Assembly: GCA_028274465.1 (NCBI GenBank)
Contig: CM051455.1
Location: 68,988,985 to 69,052,984 of the forward strand
Direction: 5' to 3'
Length of the DNA: 64,000 nt
Source of the DNA: Plantago ovata
Taxonomy: Eukaryota > Streptophyta > Magnoliopsida > Lamiales > Plantaginaceae
Below are positions 43,398 to 54,012 of the stretch, one piece after another. The notes beneath the pieces are model-generated. The model saw only the letters and a list, made by a program, of their open reading frames with translations. It searched no databases and had not been told where the DNA came from. The translations under genes and the position numbers were made by a program. Positions within the stretch are counted from its first letter, which is position 1. The number at the start of each line of letters is the position of its first letter.

Positions 43398-45452
43398 TGT
43401 GTAAGAAAATACGGTCAGAGTTACCCCTAGAGTACGCAGCGGAATTTCAAAAATTTTCTTAACATACAGATTAATTGATTATGCATATGTCGTATATATA
43501 TAAACACGTCAATTAGATGACTAACCTTACTTCCAAAACAGCTTCCAAGTCTTCGTAATAATCCGGTGTATCTTCTCCTTCATCGAAGTCGAATATATCT
43601 ACAATGCTCCTTATATCTGCAAGACAATAAGAGTTAGTTTCCAGCTCCTAGAACCTCAACCTTGGTATCCACGGATGAACAACCTATCGGAAGAATGCTA
43701 GGATATTCTTTATGTGACGAAGAAGACGGGGCGGCAATTCCTCCGGTGGTGGTGCGCGCACGTGGGTGGCTAAGGGAGGAGGGGAGAGATTTTATTTTCT
43801 CTAAGAAGACTGGGTAGAATAACTGTGTTCAAAACTGTGTGTAAAGCTCTCTAATAGTCCACTATATATAGTAGTCTATAGAAGCCTAAAGCATAAGCAA
43901 TTAGACTTCGTAAAGGAATAAGAATCTAATTCTTATCGCACAAGCAAACCAATATGAAGTCTAGATTCATTCCCAATCAAATTAAAACTCAATCAGGAAA
44001 ATCTAACTTATCCCTTGGACTTCTAATAGAGGAAGGAGTCGAACTCCTTCCCCTCATCTAGCCACGCGCGCGCGCGCCTTGTCCTACGGGAGGTGGGTCC
44101 CACTTTTGGGACCCACTTATATTTCTAAGGCAATCCAAACTCCAAGTAGATTTTACCCAAGTGCATATGTTAATTCTAAATTAATATATCCTTTCTAATC
44201 GAACCTCCATTATATTTCTAAAATATAATCTTTAATTGTATTTACATAAAATACAATTAATTAGCCAATTCAATTAATAATTCCAAATCATTAATTGAGC
44301 CACCAAATATTAGAATTAATTCCAAATTAATTATAATCCATCAATCACAACTAATTCCTAATTAATTGCGATTCCATCTTCAAGGATATTCTGATAGACT
44401 GAATCACCACATAGTGTGACCCATAGGGCCTCATCGTATTAAGCAAGTCCTAGACTAGGCAACATGGAATTCCTAGACGGTTCCATTTGCAATATTAATA
44501 CGTGAGGACATTTGAGAGGTTTCTCAAAGCTAACCCTTTCGGTGCGAAGCCTGTTGCGCTCAACGCGGCGATGGTAACGTCCCTTCATCTGACTTGCTCG
44601 AATGTATCTAGGATCGATGAAGTGTCTATCCCAATAATACATCCACGGGCGTCTCAGGGAGTTGCTTGGTTAAGATATACTTATGACCATCATAATATAT
44701 CATTTGCACTGGCCAGTGACTTTACCAACACAACTATGCAGACTATGAGCAGTGCTGTCCTGTGCTACACTTGAGAGATGAATCCTTCACAGAATCACTT
44801 ATCACCCCCATTTGTATTTAGCCATAATCCTGGATCGTGTCTTAGGGCAGCTGCTTATTCAGAGCTGACATCGACGGGTCCACCAAGGATATGGGGCAAC
44901 AAATGTGATGATAAAGTCCTGCAAGTACAAAGGACGAATGGCATCACTTCGACAACTCACCGGTTCCCATAGACACGTCGGTGTAGAGTATACATCGATG
45001 GGAGTGTCCGGTGGGTACTTCCATTGTTCGATAAAGCTTCTTCGAACAACTATGCGCAGTTATGGGAACGTTCCTTGATTGTCCAACAATCCGTTCTGTG
45101 GCCGTGGGATCGGCTCACACTTGCTCCAACAAGTATAACCTCCACGCATACTAGTCTTGTCAGGTTCACCCCCACGACTAGGGAGAGTTTGGGATAGATG
45201 ATAACTCACATAGCTCCCACTAACTGTGTGATCGGTCATCTATCCGAGGGGACATGTTTAATATCAATACAGACAGTAATAAAGATATGACATGCTGCAG
45301 CCTGGTGTAATATAAATATGAAAGCGATACTCAATTGTAAAATGCAACAAACATATATTATATTACGTTGACCTGTGTAATAGTACATATATGCCCTCTA
45401 TAAGGGCACCATGCCCTTAGTAAAGGTTGTCTCTAGGACATATACACTATCA
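43398..45452 (-). repeat. 3' LTR of element F1
   Basis: 2,055 bp; on the minus strand it runs TGATAGTGTATATGTCC to CTTACACA. On the minus strand GTAAGG (43,525-43,530) lies 133 bp before the LTR end, after an acidic open stretch (DIFDFDEGEDTPDYYEDLEA), echoing the exon-like segment of the G LTR. A (CG) run lies near 44,066. The opening TATGTCCTAGAGACAACC is shared with G and F2. Confidence 0.85.
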
Positions 45453-45464
45453 ATCTCCCACTTG
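45453..45464 (-). other. polypurine tract of F1
   Basis: AAGTGGGAGAT on the minus strand directly precedes the LTR start TGATAGTG. G has nearly the same tract at 57,509-57,519. Confidence 0.7.
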
Positions 45465-45466
45465 GA

Positions 45467-47092
45467 CTAGAGCCAGTCACCTTTATGTCTAATGCCCAGA
45501 TTAGCATAATGTCTTAAGTGGATTTCCACTGATAAGACCTTGGTGAAAGGATCTGCCACGTTGTCCGTGGTAGAGACACGTTCTATACTAACTTCTCCTC
45601 TATCTATAATCTCACGTATAACGTGATATTTTCTAAGTACATGTTTGTTCTTGTTTGTAGATCTAGGCTCCCTACCTTGAGCGACGGCGCCCGTATTGTC
45701 ACAATAAATCGTTATTGGACTGGGAGCAGGAACACCCCTCAATTCCTTCAAGAACTCTAAAATCCAGACAGCTTCTTTCGATGCTTCTGATGCAGCAATG
45801 TACTCGGCCTCTGTGGATGAGTCAGCAACCGTGGCTTGCTTAGAACTCTTCCAACAGACAGCTCCTCCGTTCAATTTGAATACGTATCCTGTCTGTGACT
45901 TAAAGTCATCAGGATCTGATTCAAATCCAGCGTCGACATACCCAGACATCTTTAATTCTGGTTCTCCACCAAACACCAAGAACATCTCTTTAGTCCGTCT
46001 AAGGTACTTAAGAATGTTCTTCACAGCAGTCCAGTGAGGTACTCCTGGATTCTGTTGGTGTCGACAAGTGACACTAAGCGCGTATGCCACATCGGGCCTT
46101 GTGCAATTCATTGCATACATTATAGACCCTACTGTCGAAGCATAGGGCACACGACTCATTGCATTTCTTTCTTCATCAGTTTTAGGACCATCATTAACTG
46201 ATAAGACAATCCCATGCCTAGCTGGGAGAATGCCTCTCTTTGAGTCGTCCATCTTATAACGCTTCAGTATTTTGTCGATGTAGGTGGACTGTGTCATTCC
46301 CAACATCCTCTTGGATCTATCTCTAAAGATCTTGATCCCTAGGATGTAGTTCGCTTCACCCAAGTCCTTCATCGAGAAGGTACTTGATAACCAAACTTTA
46401 GTCTCTTCTAGCATAGAGACATTATTTTCCATGATCAAAATGTCATCTACATAAATGATCATGAAAACAACTCCTTTGTCGCTGTGTCTCGCGTAGACAC
46501 AGGGATCTTCCTTGCTTCTGATGAAGTCAAACGATTTGACAGCTTCATCAAAGCGGATATTCCAGCTCCTTGACGCTTGCTTTAGCCCATAGATGGATCT
46601 TTGTAATTTGCATACAGCAGTTGGCCTGGTTTTACTCATAAAACCTTCCGGCTGTACCATATAGACTTCTTCCTCAAGGTTGCCATTGAGGAAGGCTGTC
46701 TTTACATCCATCTGCCAGATTTCATAATCATAGTAGGAAGCTATCGCAAGTAGAATTCGAATGGACTTCAATTTTGCTACTGGTGAAAAGGTTTCATCGT
46801 AATCGATGCCATACCTTTGCGTGTAGCCTTTCGCCACAAGCCTAGCTTTGTGCGTTTGTACCTTGCCATCGGCATCTGTCTTTCGTTTAAAGACCCATTT
46901 GCACCCAATTGGTCTAACCCCTTGGGGCAAGTCTACCAAGTTCCAAACTTGGTTCTGGTACATTGAATCCATTTCTAATTCCATGGCCTCTTGCCATTTG
47001 TCTGAGTCAATATCAATTATTGCCTCTTTGTAGGTCTCGGGATCTTCCCGATCTGATAAACCGACATCAAGTTCACTGATGTCTTCTATCAT
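45467..47092 (-). CDS. reverse transcriptase and RNase H of F1
   Basis: 541 codons. Motifs in order: GCKWVFKRKTDADGKVQTHK, ARLVAKGYTQRYGIDYDETF, MDVKTAFLNGNLEEEVYM, SIYGLKQASRSWNIRFDEAV, the catalytic IIYVDDILIMEN, then TRPDVAYALSV and the RNase H part ADSSTEAEYIAASEA with NKHVLRKYH near the end. It ends at the LTR-proximal KGDWL. This is the full-length copia layout for these two domains. It is part of an otherwise interrupted element. Confidence 0.9.
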   Translation of the reverse strand: MIEDISELDVGLSDREDPETYKEAIIDIDSDKWQEAMELEMDSMYQNQVWNLVDLPQGVRPIGCKWVFKRKTDADGKVQTHKARLVAKGYTQRYGIDYDETFSPVAKLKSIRILLAIASYYDYEIWQMDVKTAFLNGNLEEEVYMVQPEGFMSKTRPTAVCKLQRSIYGLKQASRSWNIRFDEAVKSFDFIRSKEDPCVYARHSDKGVVFMIIYVDDILIMENNVSMLEETKVWLSSTFSMKDLGEANYILGIKIFRDRSKRMLGMTQSTYIDKILKRYKMDDSKRGILPARHGIVLSVNDGPKTDEERNAMSRVPYASTVGSIMYAMNCTRPDVAYALSVTCRHQQNPGVPHWTAVKNILKYLRRTKEMFLVFGGEPELKMSGYVDAGFESDPDDFKSQTGYVFKLNGGAVCWKSSKQATVADSSTEAEYIAASEASKEAVWILEFLKELRGVPAPSPITIYCDNTGAVAQGREPRSTNKNKHVLRKYHVIREIIDRGEVSIERVSTTDNVADPFTKVLSVEIHLRHYANLGIRHKGDWL

Positions 47093-47115
47093 AAGGCTTT
47101 GCTTCTGAGGTCCTT

Positions 47116-48067
47116 TTAGGATCCTCTTCGACCTACGGAGCTCGACTTGTTCTGGTGCTTTTCTTTTCTGGCTTCGTGTAACACGAACATTATCAGTGGG
47201 TACTGATGCAGCTGGTCGCGGGCGCGACCCTGTTCCCTTGCGGGAGGCTGCTCTTGTGCAACTTGTTGCACAGGTTGGTTGACAACGGGTTTTATAGGTG
47301 TGGTTTCAACTGTTGATCTAATCACAGGACTCCCACTGACTATGACATGCCTAGCAAGTGTCATATCATCACCCTTGTCTGCTTCGAAAGCTCCCACTGA
47401 ACTTGAGTCCAAATCAGAAGATTTAGAGACCTCATGTTCGCGCGTGTCAAAGTCTTGAATTTCTTCAAGTTCTATCATATCATCTAACCTCTCTTCTTCG
47501 AGGTATTCAGCTTCTAAAAACTTCACGTTTCTAGACACGATCACCTTGTGATCTTCAGCATGATAGAATTCATAGCCTCTCGTCTCGACGAGGATAGCCT
47601 ATGAAATATACTTTGACACCCTTGGCATCTAACTTATCAGTGAGCATCAGCTTGACTATCGCAGGACAGCCCCAAGGTCTAAGATAGCCTAGTGAAGGCT
47701 TCTTTCCCTTCCATAACTCATAAGGAGTTTTCTCCACTGATTTAGATGGTACACGGTTCAGAATGTAGATTGCAGTTTGTAGTGCATATCCCCACAGATA
47801 CTTTGGAAGAGTCGAGAATCCAATCATTGATCTTACCATGTCTAACAGGGTTCGATTCCTCCTCTCAGACACACCATTTAACTGTGGTGTTCCAGGAGGA
47901 GTCCATTGCGATTGAATCTCATTTTCCTTCAAGTAATCGATAAATTCTTCACTAAGGTATTCACCTCCTCGATCTGATCGAAGAGTGACTATCCTTAGGT
48001 TCAATTCATTCTCGACCTCATTCCTAAACTCCTTGAATTTCCCAAAGGTCTCGGATTTATTCTTCAT
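47116..48067 (-). pseudogene. integrase core and C-terminal region of F1
   Basis: Open stretches 47,570-48,067 and 47,116-47,544. The first has [20 protein letters not shown] (second Asp), [20 protein letters not shown] (catalytic Glu) and [18 protein letters not shown]. The second is the variable region between integrase and reverse transcriptase, acidic with Gln/Pro-rich repeats. Interrupted fossil coding region. Confidence 0.8.
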
Positions 48068-48177
48068 AAGATAAATATATCCATACCTTGAGAAATCGTC
48101 AGTAAAGGTAACGAAGTAAGGATAACCCCCACGCGCATGGACTTTAAACGGTCCACATACATCGGTATGTATGAGCT

Positions 48178-49155
48178 CTAAGCAGCGAGTGGCACGTGCA
48201 GCACACGAACACCTTGTCCAACAAAAGGTTTGTTCGTCATCTTACCCTTAACACAAGATTCACATGTACCATATGATTCGAAATCAAATGGTTCTAAGTA
48301 GTCCAACTTCCTTAGTCTTTGAATCCGTGTTTCATTGATATGGCCTAGCCGACAATGCCATAGATAAGATGGATTATTCTTCTTACTTGAAGACGGTTGT
48401 TTGTTATGTATTTGAAATAAAGGTAGACTACTTTGCAAAATATATAAACCATTCACCAAGCGAGCCTTTCCATAATACTGATCATTTAATGAAAAATAAC
48501 AAGTATTATTCGCAAATCGAAAGGAAAAACCCATATTGTCTAACAATGGAATGGAAATAATATTTCTGACAATGGATGGAACAAAATAAACATTATCAAG
48601 TTCTAAACATTGTCCCGAAGGTAAATCTATCTTGTTGCGTCCAACGCGTTTGGCTTCAACTGGATTGCCGTTCCCAACATGCAAGTCGATTTCACCTTGC
48701 TTGACTAGCCTGTGATCAATTAGCCCCTGCACATTATTACAAATGTGTGAGCCACAGGCTGTATCTAATACCCAACCATTGGAGTCAAAAGTAGTCATGT
48801 TCATTTCAATAACAAACATACCTGAGCCAGAAGCCGATGACTTCTTGGCTTGATCTGCCCTAAGCTTAGGGCAATCTTTCTTCCAATGTCCTTTCTGCTT
48901 ACAGAAAAGACATTCATCTGTGCGCACCGTTCCGCTTCTCTTGAACTTCCTTTTCTGGTTCGGACGCTTTGGCTTATCACTCCAAGTGTTAGCCTTGGCT
49001 CCCGACTTTCCCTTACCCTTAGCACCTTTGCTTTTCGGGTTTGAGTTAGACGGTTGCCCAACAAGCATGATCGACTTTTCCTTCTTAGGAAGAGTTTGAT
49101 CATATGTCTTCAGCAGATTATGAAGTTCAGGCAGTGTTACGTCCTTCGCATTCAT
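48178..49155 (-). pseudogene. gag zinc knuckle, protease and pre-integrase region of F1
   Basis: About 325 codons. Zinc knuckle CLFCKQKGHWKKDC near residue 83, then the aspartic protease motif WVLDTACGSHICNN, and the pre-integrase block YLWHCRLGHINETRIQRLRK with a zinc-binding CESCVKGKM. The N-terminal Met starts the last part of the Gag domain (NAKDVTLPELHNLLKTYDQ). Confidence 0.85.
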
Positions 49156-49270
49156 CGTGTAATTATGATGAACTGCGAATACGAACTCGGCAATGATTGA
49201 AGGACAAAGATCACCATGATCTTGTTCTCTAGCTTAACGCCGGCATCGGCAAGCTTTTCAAAGAGACCAA

Positions 49271-49710
49271 TCATTTTGAGAACATGCTCAGACATGTTCC
49301 CTCCTTCACTGAGCTTGCATCTGTGTAGTCTTTGATCAAATCAAATTCAACACTTCTAGCTGTCGTCTTAAAGAGCGACTCAAGATGCTTCAACATCTCA
49401 TACGGCAACATGCTTTCATGTTGCCTCTGCAGCTCATTGCTCATTGCGTCCGCAGCATAATACACTGCGCGGATAGCATCCTCAAGATGCTTATCAGACC
49501 TTGCCTTGTTGGCTTGATTCCAAGCAGCAACCTGATCGGCAGTCTGATTTTCGGGGCACACGGGAATGACCTCGTCCAAGACGTACTCAATCTTTTCGTA
49601 CCTCAGCACCAAACGTATATTCTGATCCAATCTAGGAAGTTTGGTCCGGTTAAAATTTGCTTCTCCAGACAGCACGGAGCGAGATACTCGCCATATCTAA
49701 TATCCTAAGG
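49271..49710 (-). pseudogene. gag N-terminal part of F1
   Basis: Copia UBN2-type Gag: RTKLPRLDQNIRLVLRYEKI, EYVLDEVIPVCPENQ, MSNELQRQHESMLPYEMLKH. The likely start is ATGGCGAGT near 49,693, 10-12 bp after an acceptor-like TTTCTCCTTAG whose last base is at about 49,705. The same arrangement occurs in G. Confidence 0.75.
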
Positions 49711-50276
49711 AGAAATAATATAGAACGAAAACAATAAATCAACTATTGAAATATTATTTCTAAATACAGTAACATAACTAAACAACAAGGTCCTTTAGCT
49801 GTTTAGCTCCCACTATTTTCACATATGCTTGCCCCCACAAAAAACATACGGGTAATGTCCAACAAGTTACCGTAGTGGCCAGATCCAAATCCATATTATG
49901 CTATACTCCAACGGGGGCTGGTCGCATAGCATAATATGACCGTAGGACTAGTAAGACTATCCAATTGCGTCACGCAACTCTTGGTTGTTAATCTAATTTA
50001 ACCCGATGCCTACATATTGTACCTATCGAGGTCGCTAGATACATATGCAGTAAGTCATAACCATAGCTTACTCTAATCTGACGATTACTGCGATCTGTAA
50101 GACGAGGTCGCCAATACAAGAAACGCAATGAAAGTTCAGAATTAAAGCACCCTATGGAAAGCATCTCAGAAATACATACATATATATATTTCTGTACTTA
50201 TATTGGTTGGGGCTTGTAGCTTGAGGGTTGTTACAGTCATCTACAAACAAATAAGGGCGCCGCCTACCCATCTGCT
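49711..50276 (-). other. leader region of F1
   Basis: No gene. It has stretches such as TATTATGCTATACTCCAACGG and a reverse-complement copy of the G leader hairpin motif (GGGCGCCGCCTACCCA at 50,255-50,270) right at the gap edge, so the hairpin array continues into the gap. Confidence 0.6.
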
Positions 50277-50376
50277 NNNNNNNNNNNNNNNNNNNNNNNN
50301 NNNNNNNNNNNNNNNNNNNNNNNNNNNNNNNNNNNNNNNNNNNNNNNNNNNNNNNNNNNNNNNNNNNNNNNNNNNN
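50277..50376. other. assembly gap, 100 N
   Basis: Exactly 100 N, the conventional placeholder for unknown length. Flanks show that at least the 5' LTR and part of the leader of F1, and the first part of the 5' LTR of G (about 1.1 kb by comparison with its 3' LTR), are missing. Opposed copies of related elements explain the assembly failure. Confidence 0.95.
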
Positions 50377-51255
50377 ATTATATATATGGAATATAATTAA
50401 ATATAATTCATATTATATATGGAATATATTTTAGAAATATAATTAATTGAATTGAATTGGATTTAATTAATTAATTGAAAATTATTGCATTGGACGAAAT
50501 TAGAATTAATTGGTCCAATGAAAGAAAATGAATTTAAAAAAAAGGAAAGAATTGGGCTGGGCGATTTGGCCCAGCATATGTGGGGCTGGGCCAAGCGACC
50601 GAGCATCACGTTGACAGCATAGGCTGTCAACGTGATTGTTGTTTTTTTTCTTTTTTTGATTTTTTTTTCCCTTTTCTTTTTCTTTGTCTTTGATTTAATT
50701 TCTCTTTTGATTGAGATAATTAAAAGGCTTATCTGTTGTTAGTCAGTTGATAACTTTTGAAGTCTTTAGTCAGTAAGATTTACTTGGTAAAATCTTACGT
50801 GATTTTCTGAACTAACTAACTGACTAAATCAGAAGAAAGAAAGTCGTCTTCTATTCTATTCCAACACACGTAAAATATTCTCTGATAGTCAGAAAGAATA
50901 ATTTTTCTCAGTAGCTCAAAAACACAGAAGAACCTCCTAGCGTTCTTGTGGAAACATTGCCCGTGGATACAAGGTCGAAGGAATTAATCAACCTGTTGAT
51001 GAGCCATCTTGGAGATTTTGTTGACGAAGATTTCATCTCTGACGAAGAAGAAATCAACCAGCCGGACGAGGAGATTGCAAGGCTTTGTCTGGAGATTGAG
51101 GAACAGCTACCCGGTCAATTTGCTTATCTACTGGAGGACACGTAAGTGATTTCTTCCAGTTAATAAACAGTATAGTCATATCAGTTTTAGTGAGATTAAA
51201 AATTTAAACTTCCGCTGCTTAGCCTTAGAGGCAAATTTTCTCACTTTTACTAACA
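50377..51255 (+). repeat. 5' LTR of element G, right part
   Basis: It matches 3' LTR positions from about 58,610 to 59,485 and ends ACTTTTACTAACA, 1 bp before the primer site. Compared with the 3' LTR it shows many one-base length differences in short runs, more than expected beside its substitutions. Confidence 0.85.
50948..51145 (+). CDS. acidic short ORF in the G LTR, probable leader exon
   Basis: About 65 codons ending in the LTR; the core NLLMSHLGDFVDEDF, then EEEINQPDEEIARLCLEIEE and QLPGQFAYLLEDT, recurs in the 3' LTR (59,173-59,373). The start is uncertain: the ATG at 50,948 or an inner one at about 50,998. The stop overlaps a consensus donor GTAAGT at 51,142-51,147. If that donor is used, the frame leads straight into gag. 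Strongly acidic, no known domain. Confidence 0.5.
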   Translation: METLPVDTRSKELINLLMSHLGDFVDEDFISDEEEINQPDEEIARLCLEIEEQLPGQFAYLLEDT

Positions 51256-51256
51256 G

Positions 51257-51268
51257 TGGTATCAGAGC
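51257..51268 (+). other. primer binding site of element G
   Basis: TGGTATCAGAGC, complementary to initiator tRNA-Met, starts 1 bp after the LTR. Standard for plant copia elements. Confidence 0.9.
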
Positions 51269-52535
51269 TAGGCTGAATCATGACTATATTGTTTATGTAT
51301 TTTTCAATTATTGTTGCTGTGAATTATTATTACATATGTTTAGTTAAAATTTCAGATTCTTTAATTGGATTAAAGAAGAAGAAAGAAAGATGGGTTTAAA
51401 GTTTTTATTTCCAGATTTTATTTTGGATAATTTAAAAGAAAATTTTAAAATAATCAAAAACAAAAAATGAAAAGAAAGAAGAAGTCGAATTCTCTTTCGA
51501 CTTCGCCGGAAGGTTCCGGCGCCGGAGCTCGGCTCCGACCGCGTGACACCATCTTCTCGTTTCCGGCCTCATCTCCTCTGTCCCTTCAAGAAGTAAGGTT
51601 GATTTGTTTATGGGATGGAGCTTGAAGACTCCATTAATGGTGATTTCAAGCTTTGTAAACATAACCGAATCAAGCCAAATTTATATGGAGAAGAGTCACT
51701 GGAACATGGGAAGATGAAGCAAGCAAGAACGGGCGAACGGAATCGACTTGGTCGGTTCCGATCGACCCGATCGAATTTATAAAAAAAAAAAATTTTTTTT
51801 GTTTTCTTCGTTTTTTGGCAATTGATTGCTTGCGAATTCATTTGGATGATATATTGTTTAGAACATGATTTGGACCTTCAATTCGAAGTTGGAATGAAGA
51901 TTAAAGGTTTTGGAAACTTTTCTTAGTTGCAGGGACTTGATTGAAAGATTTCAGAAACTTGTGGGTGGCCATAAGCAAGAAGGAAACGACAGGGACTTGT
52001 TCTCCAATTTGACAGTTTCTGTCTTATTGGGGCTCAAGCCCCTGAACTTCTGTGCATTGCGAATTTGCCCCAAAATACTGAAAACTTTCAATTTGACCCC
52101 AGAAACTTAATTTCAGCTTTCTGTGAATTGTAAAGAGGTCCCTAGAGTTTTAGAAACTATGATTTAATTTATAAATAGTTTATAAGTAACATTTAAACCT
52201 TCTAATGCTTTTGGAAAGTGATTAAAATGTTTAGAGACATAAATATAAGTTCATAGTATTTAATAACACGTTTATTGGTTTATAAATAGTTTATGAACTA
52301 CATTTCAATAATAATATATGCTTTAGAAGATTATATTATTATTAAAACTTGTTTTAAATATTTTGAAAATTCTTAGAGAACTTATAAATGAGATTTTAAC
52401 TTACATATGATGATAATAATCCACAGCAACTACTTATATGCTCCAACTTGGTTGTATCACATGTATTGAATGTCTACATGAGCAATTTAATATTTAAATA
52501 TTGTATTTAAATATCGTTAGTCCGCTTTTATTGTA

Positions 52536-52690
52536 TGGGTAGGCGGCACCCATTAGTTTTCGGACCGCATCTGTCATATGCATGGGTAGGCGGCACCCAT
52601 TACTTGCTAGTCCGCAATTGATATGTATGAGTAGGCGGCACTCATTACTTGTTGGACCGCATTGCATGAGCCTTGGGTAGGCGGCACCCA
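52536..52690 (+). repeat. four-unit hairpin array in the G leader
   Basis: TGGGTAGGCGGCACCCA at 52,536, 52,583 and 52,674, and TGAGTAGGCGGCACTCA at 52,628, spaced 45-47 bp, with GGACCGCAT-like or AGTCCGCAA-like words between. Each folds as a short hairpin; the variant unit keeps pairing through matched changes on both arms. Confidence 0.85.
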
Positions 52691-53265
52691 TTATGTGATG
52701 CATGTTAGGGATCTTGGTCAAGCGATTAAATACCCCATTTAAATGTTCCCCAATTAATTTAAGTCTCGATTAAATCGCATGATGTCACCCATCATAATTG
52801 AAGGTTAAATGGACTTACTAATCTCGTGGGTAATATGCACCATAGTGCTTACTCCGTTTGCCGTAAGAAAGTTGCCTTCATAGGGCCATTGTTGGTGCCG
52901 TATGATGGTTATGACTTACTTGAATTATGTCGAGTCGCCATAGCGTCAGACATATTTTGAGGACATCGATCAAAATGGTTTGATCAACCAAGAGTTGTAT
53001 TGTACAATTGGTTTGGAGACTTACCTGTTTGTTATTATAGTGATCAGCCATAGCTGGGGCTATAATAGTGCAAGCATGGATCTTGGCTCATACAACTATT
53101 ATAAAATAATGGTTCGTACTCTCTAAAGGGGTCAGGAGTATGTGAAAATAGTGAGAACTGAATAAATCTAAAGTCCTAGTTTATTTAGTCGCTGATTGTG
53201 ATCATAGAAGTTATTTTAGAGTATTAATTTCAGTTTTATTTATTTACTTCTCTAGGTCTGAAAAG

Positions 53266-54012
53266 ATGGCCCATTTATCCATAAGAATGATCTTGGAGAA
53301 ATGCACTCTTACTGGTCCAAACTTTATGGATTGGATCCGTAACATTCGTTTGGTGCTTAGGCAAGAGAATTGAGTACGTCTTGGACGAACCAATCCCCAC
53401 TCCTCCTACTGTTGCTGCTGAGCTTGCTAAGTTTGACAAAGTTGCTCACCAGAAGCACAAAGATGATGTTGCTAATGCACAGTGTGTTATGCTAGCTGCA
53501 ATGACTATGGAGCTGCAAAGGCAACATGAAAACATGATGCCATATGAAATGCTCGTGCACCTCAAAAGCCTCTTTGGAACTGTTTCTAAGAGTGTTGAAT
53601 TTGATCTTCTTAGAGAAATCTTCAAAATGAGGATGTCTGAAGAGGAAATGTATCTGAATACATGCTCAAGATGATTGGACTCATTGAGAAACTGGAAACT
53701 GCTGGAATCAAATTTGAGAACCGTGTTTCAGTCATCATCATCCTTCAATCATTGCCGGATTCATATTCCACATTCATCATGAATTACAATATGAATGCCA
53801 AAGATGCTACACTTCCTGAAGTCCACAATATGCTTAAGACCTATGAACAGGCTCAACCTAAGAGGAAGTCTGTTATGTTGGTTGGATCATCTGCGAAGGC
53901 TCACCCTAAGGGCTATGGCTCAAAGGGTAAGACTAAGCAAACCAAGAGCCAAAGATTGGACCTAAGGCTAAGGTTTTTAAGCGTAAGGCTGAAAATCAGA
54001 AGAAGGTGGTGA
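53266..54012 (+). pseudogene. gag of element G
   Basis: UBN2-type copia Gag, start MAHLSIRMILEKCTLTG at 53,266. Later blocks: MDWIRNIRLVLRQ, MTMELQRQHENMMPYEMLVH, KSLFGTVSKSVEFDLL, IILQSLPDSYSTFIMNYNMN and ATLPEVHNMLKTYEQ. The order and spacing match F1. Fossil coding region with interruptions. Confidence 0.8.

Larger units (their letters stand above)
43398..50276 (-). mobile_element. Element F1: Ty1/copia retrotransposon
   Basis: Minus strand. Parts from right to left: leader, gag, zinc knuckle and protease, integrase, reverse transcriptase and RNase H, polypurine tract, 3' LTR. The 5' LTR is lost in the assembly gap. It has long LTRs (about 2 kb) and a Gag of the type common in Tork/TAR-like plant copia elements; the lineage is a guess. 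It lies head to head with element G. The coding region is broken at a small number of points, fewer than in D. Confidence 0.85.
51142..53255 (+). other. predicted leader intron of element G
   Basis: Donor GTAAGT at 51,142-51,147 and acceptor TTACTTCTCTAG ending at 53,255 bound 2,114 bp that include the primer site and a leader without a convincing gene. The exon before ends two bases into a codon; the base after the acceptor completes it and the next codons run in frame into the gag ATG at 53,266. Inference from sequence only. Confidence 0.5.

Noticed and set aside
52494-52721. minus-strand ORF over the G leader hairpins
   Set aside because: The coding-like repeat (MGAAYP words) is the hairpin array translated; compensatory change points to RNA structure instead.
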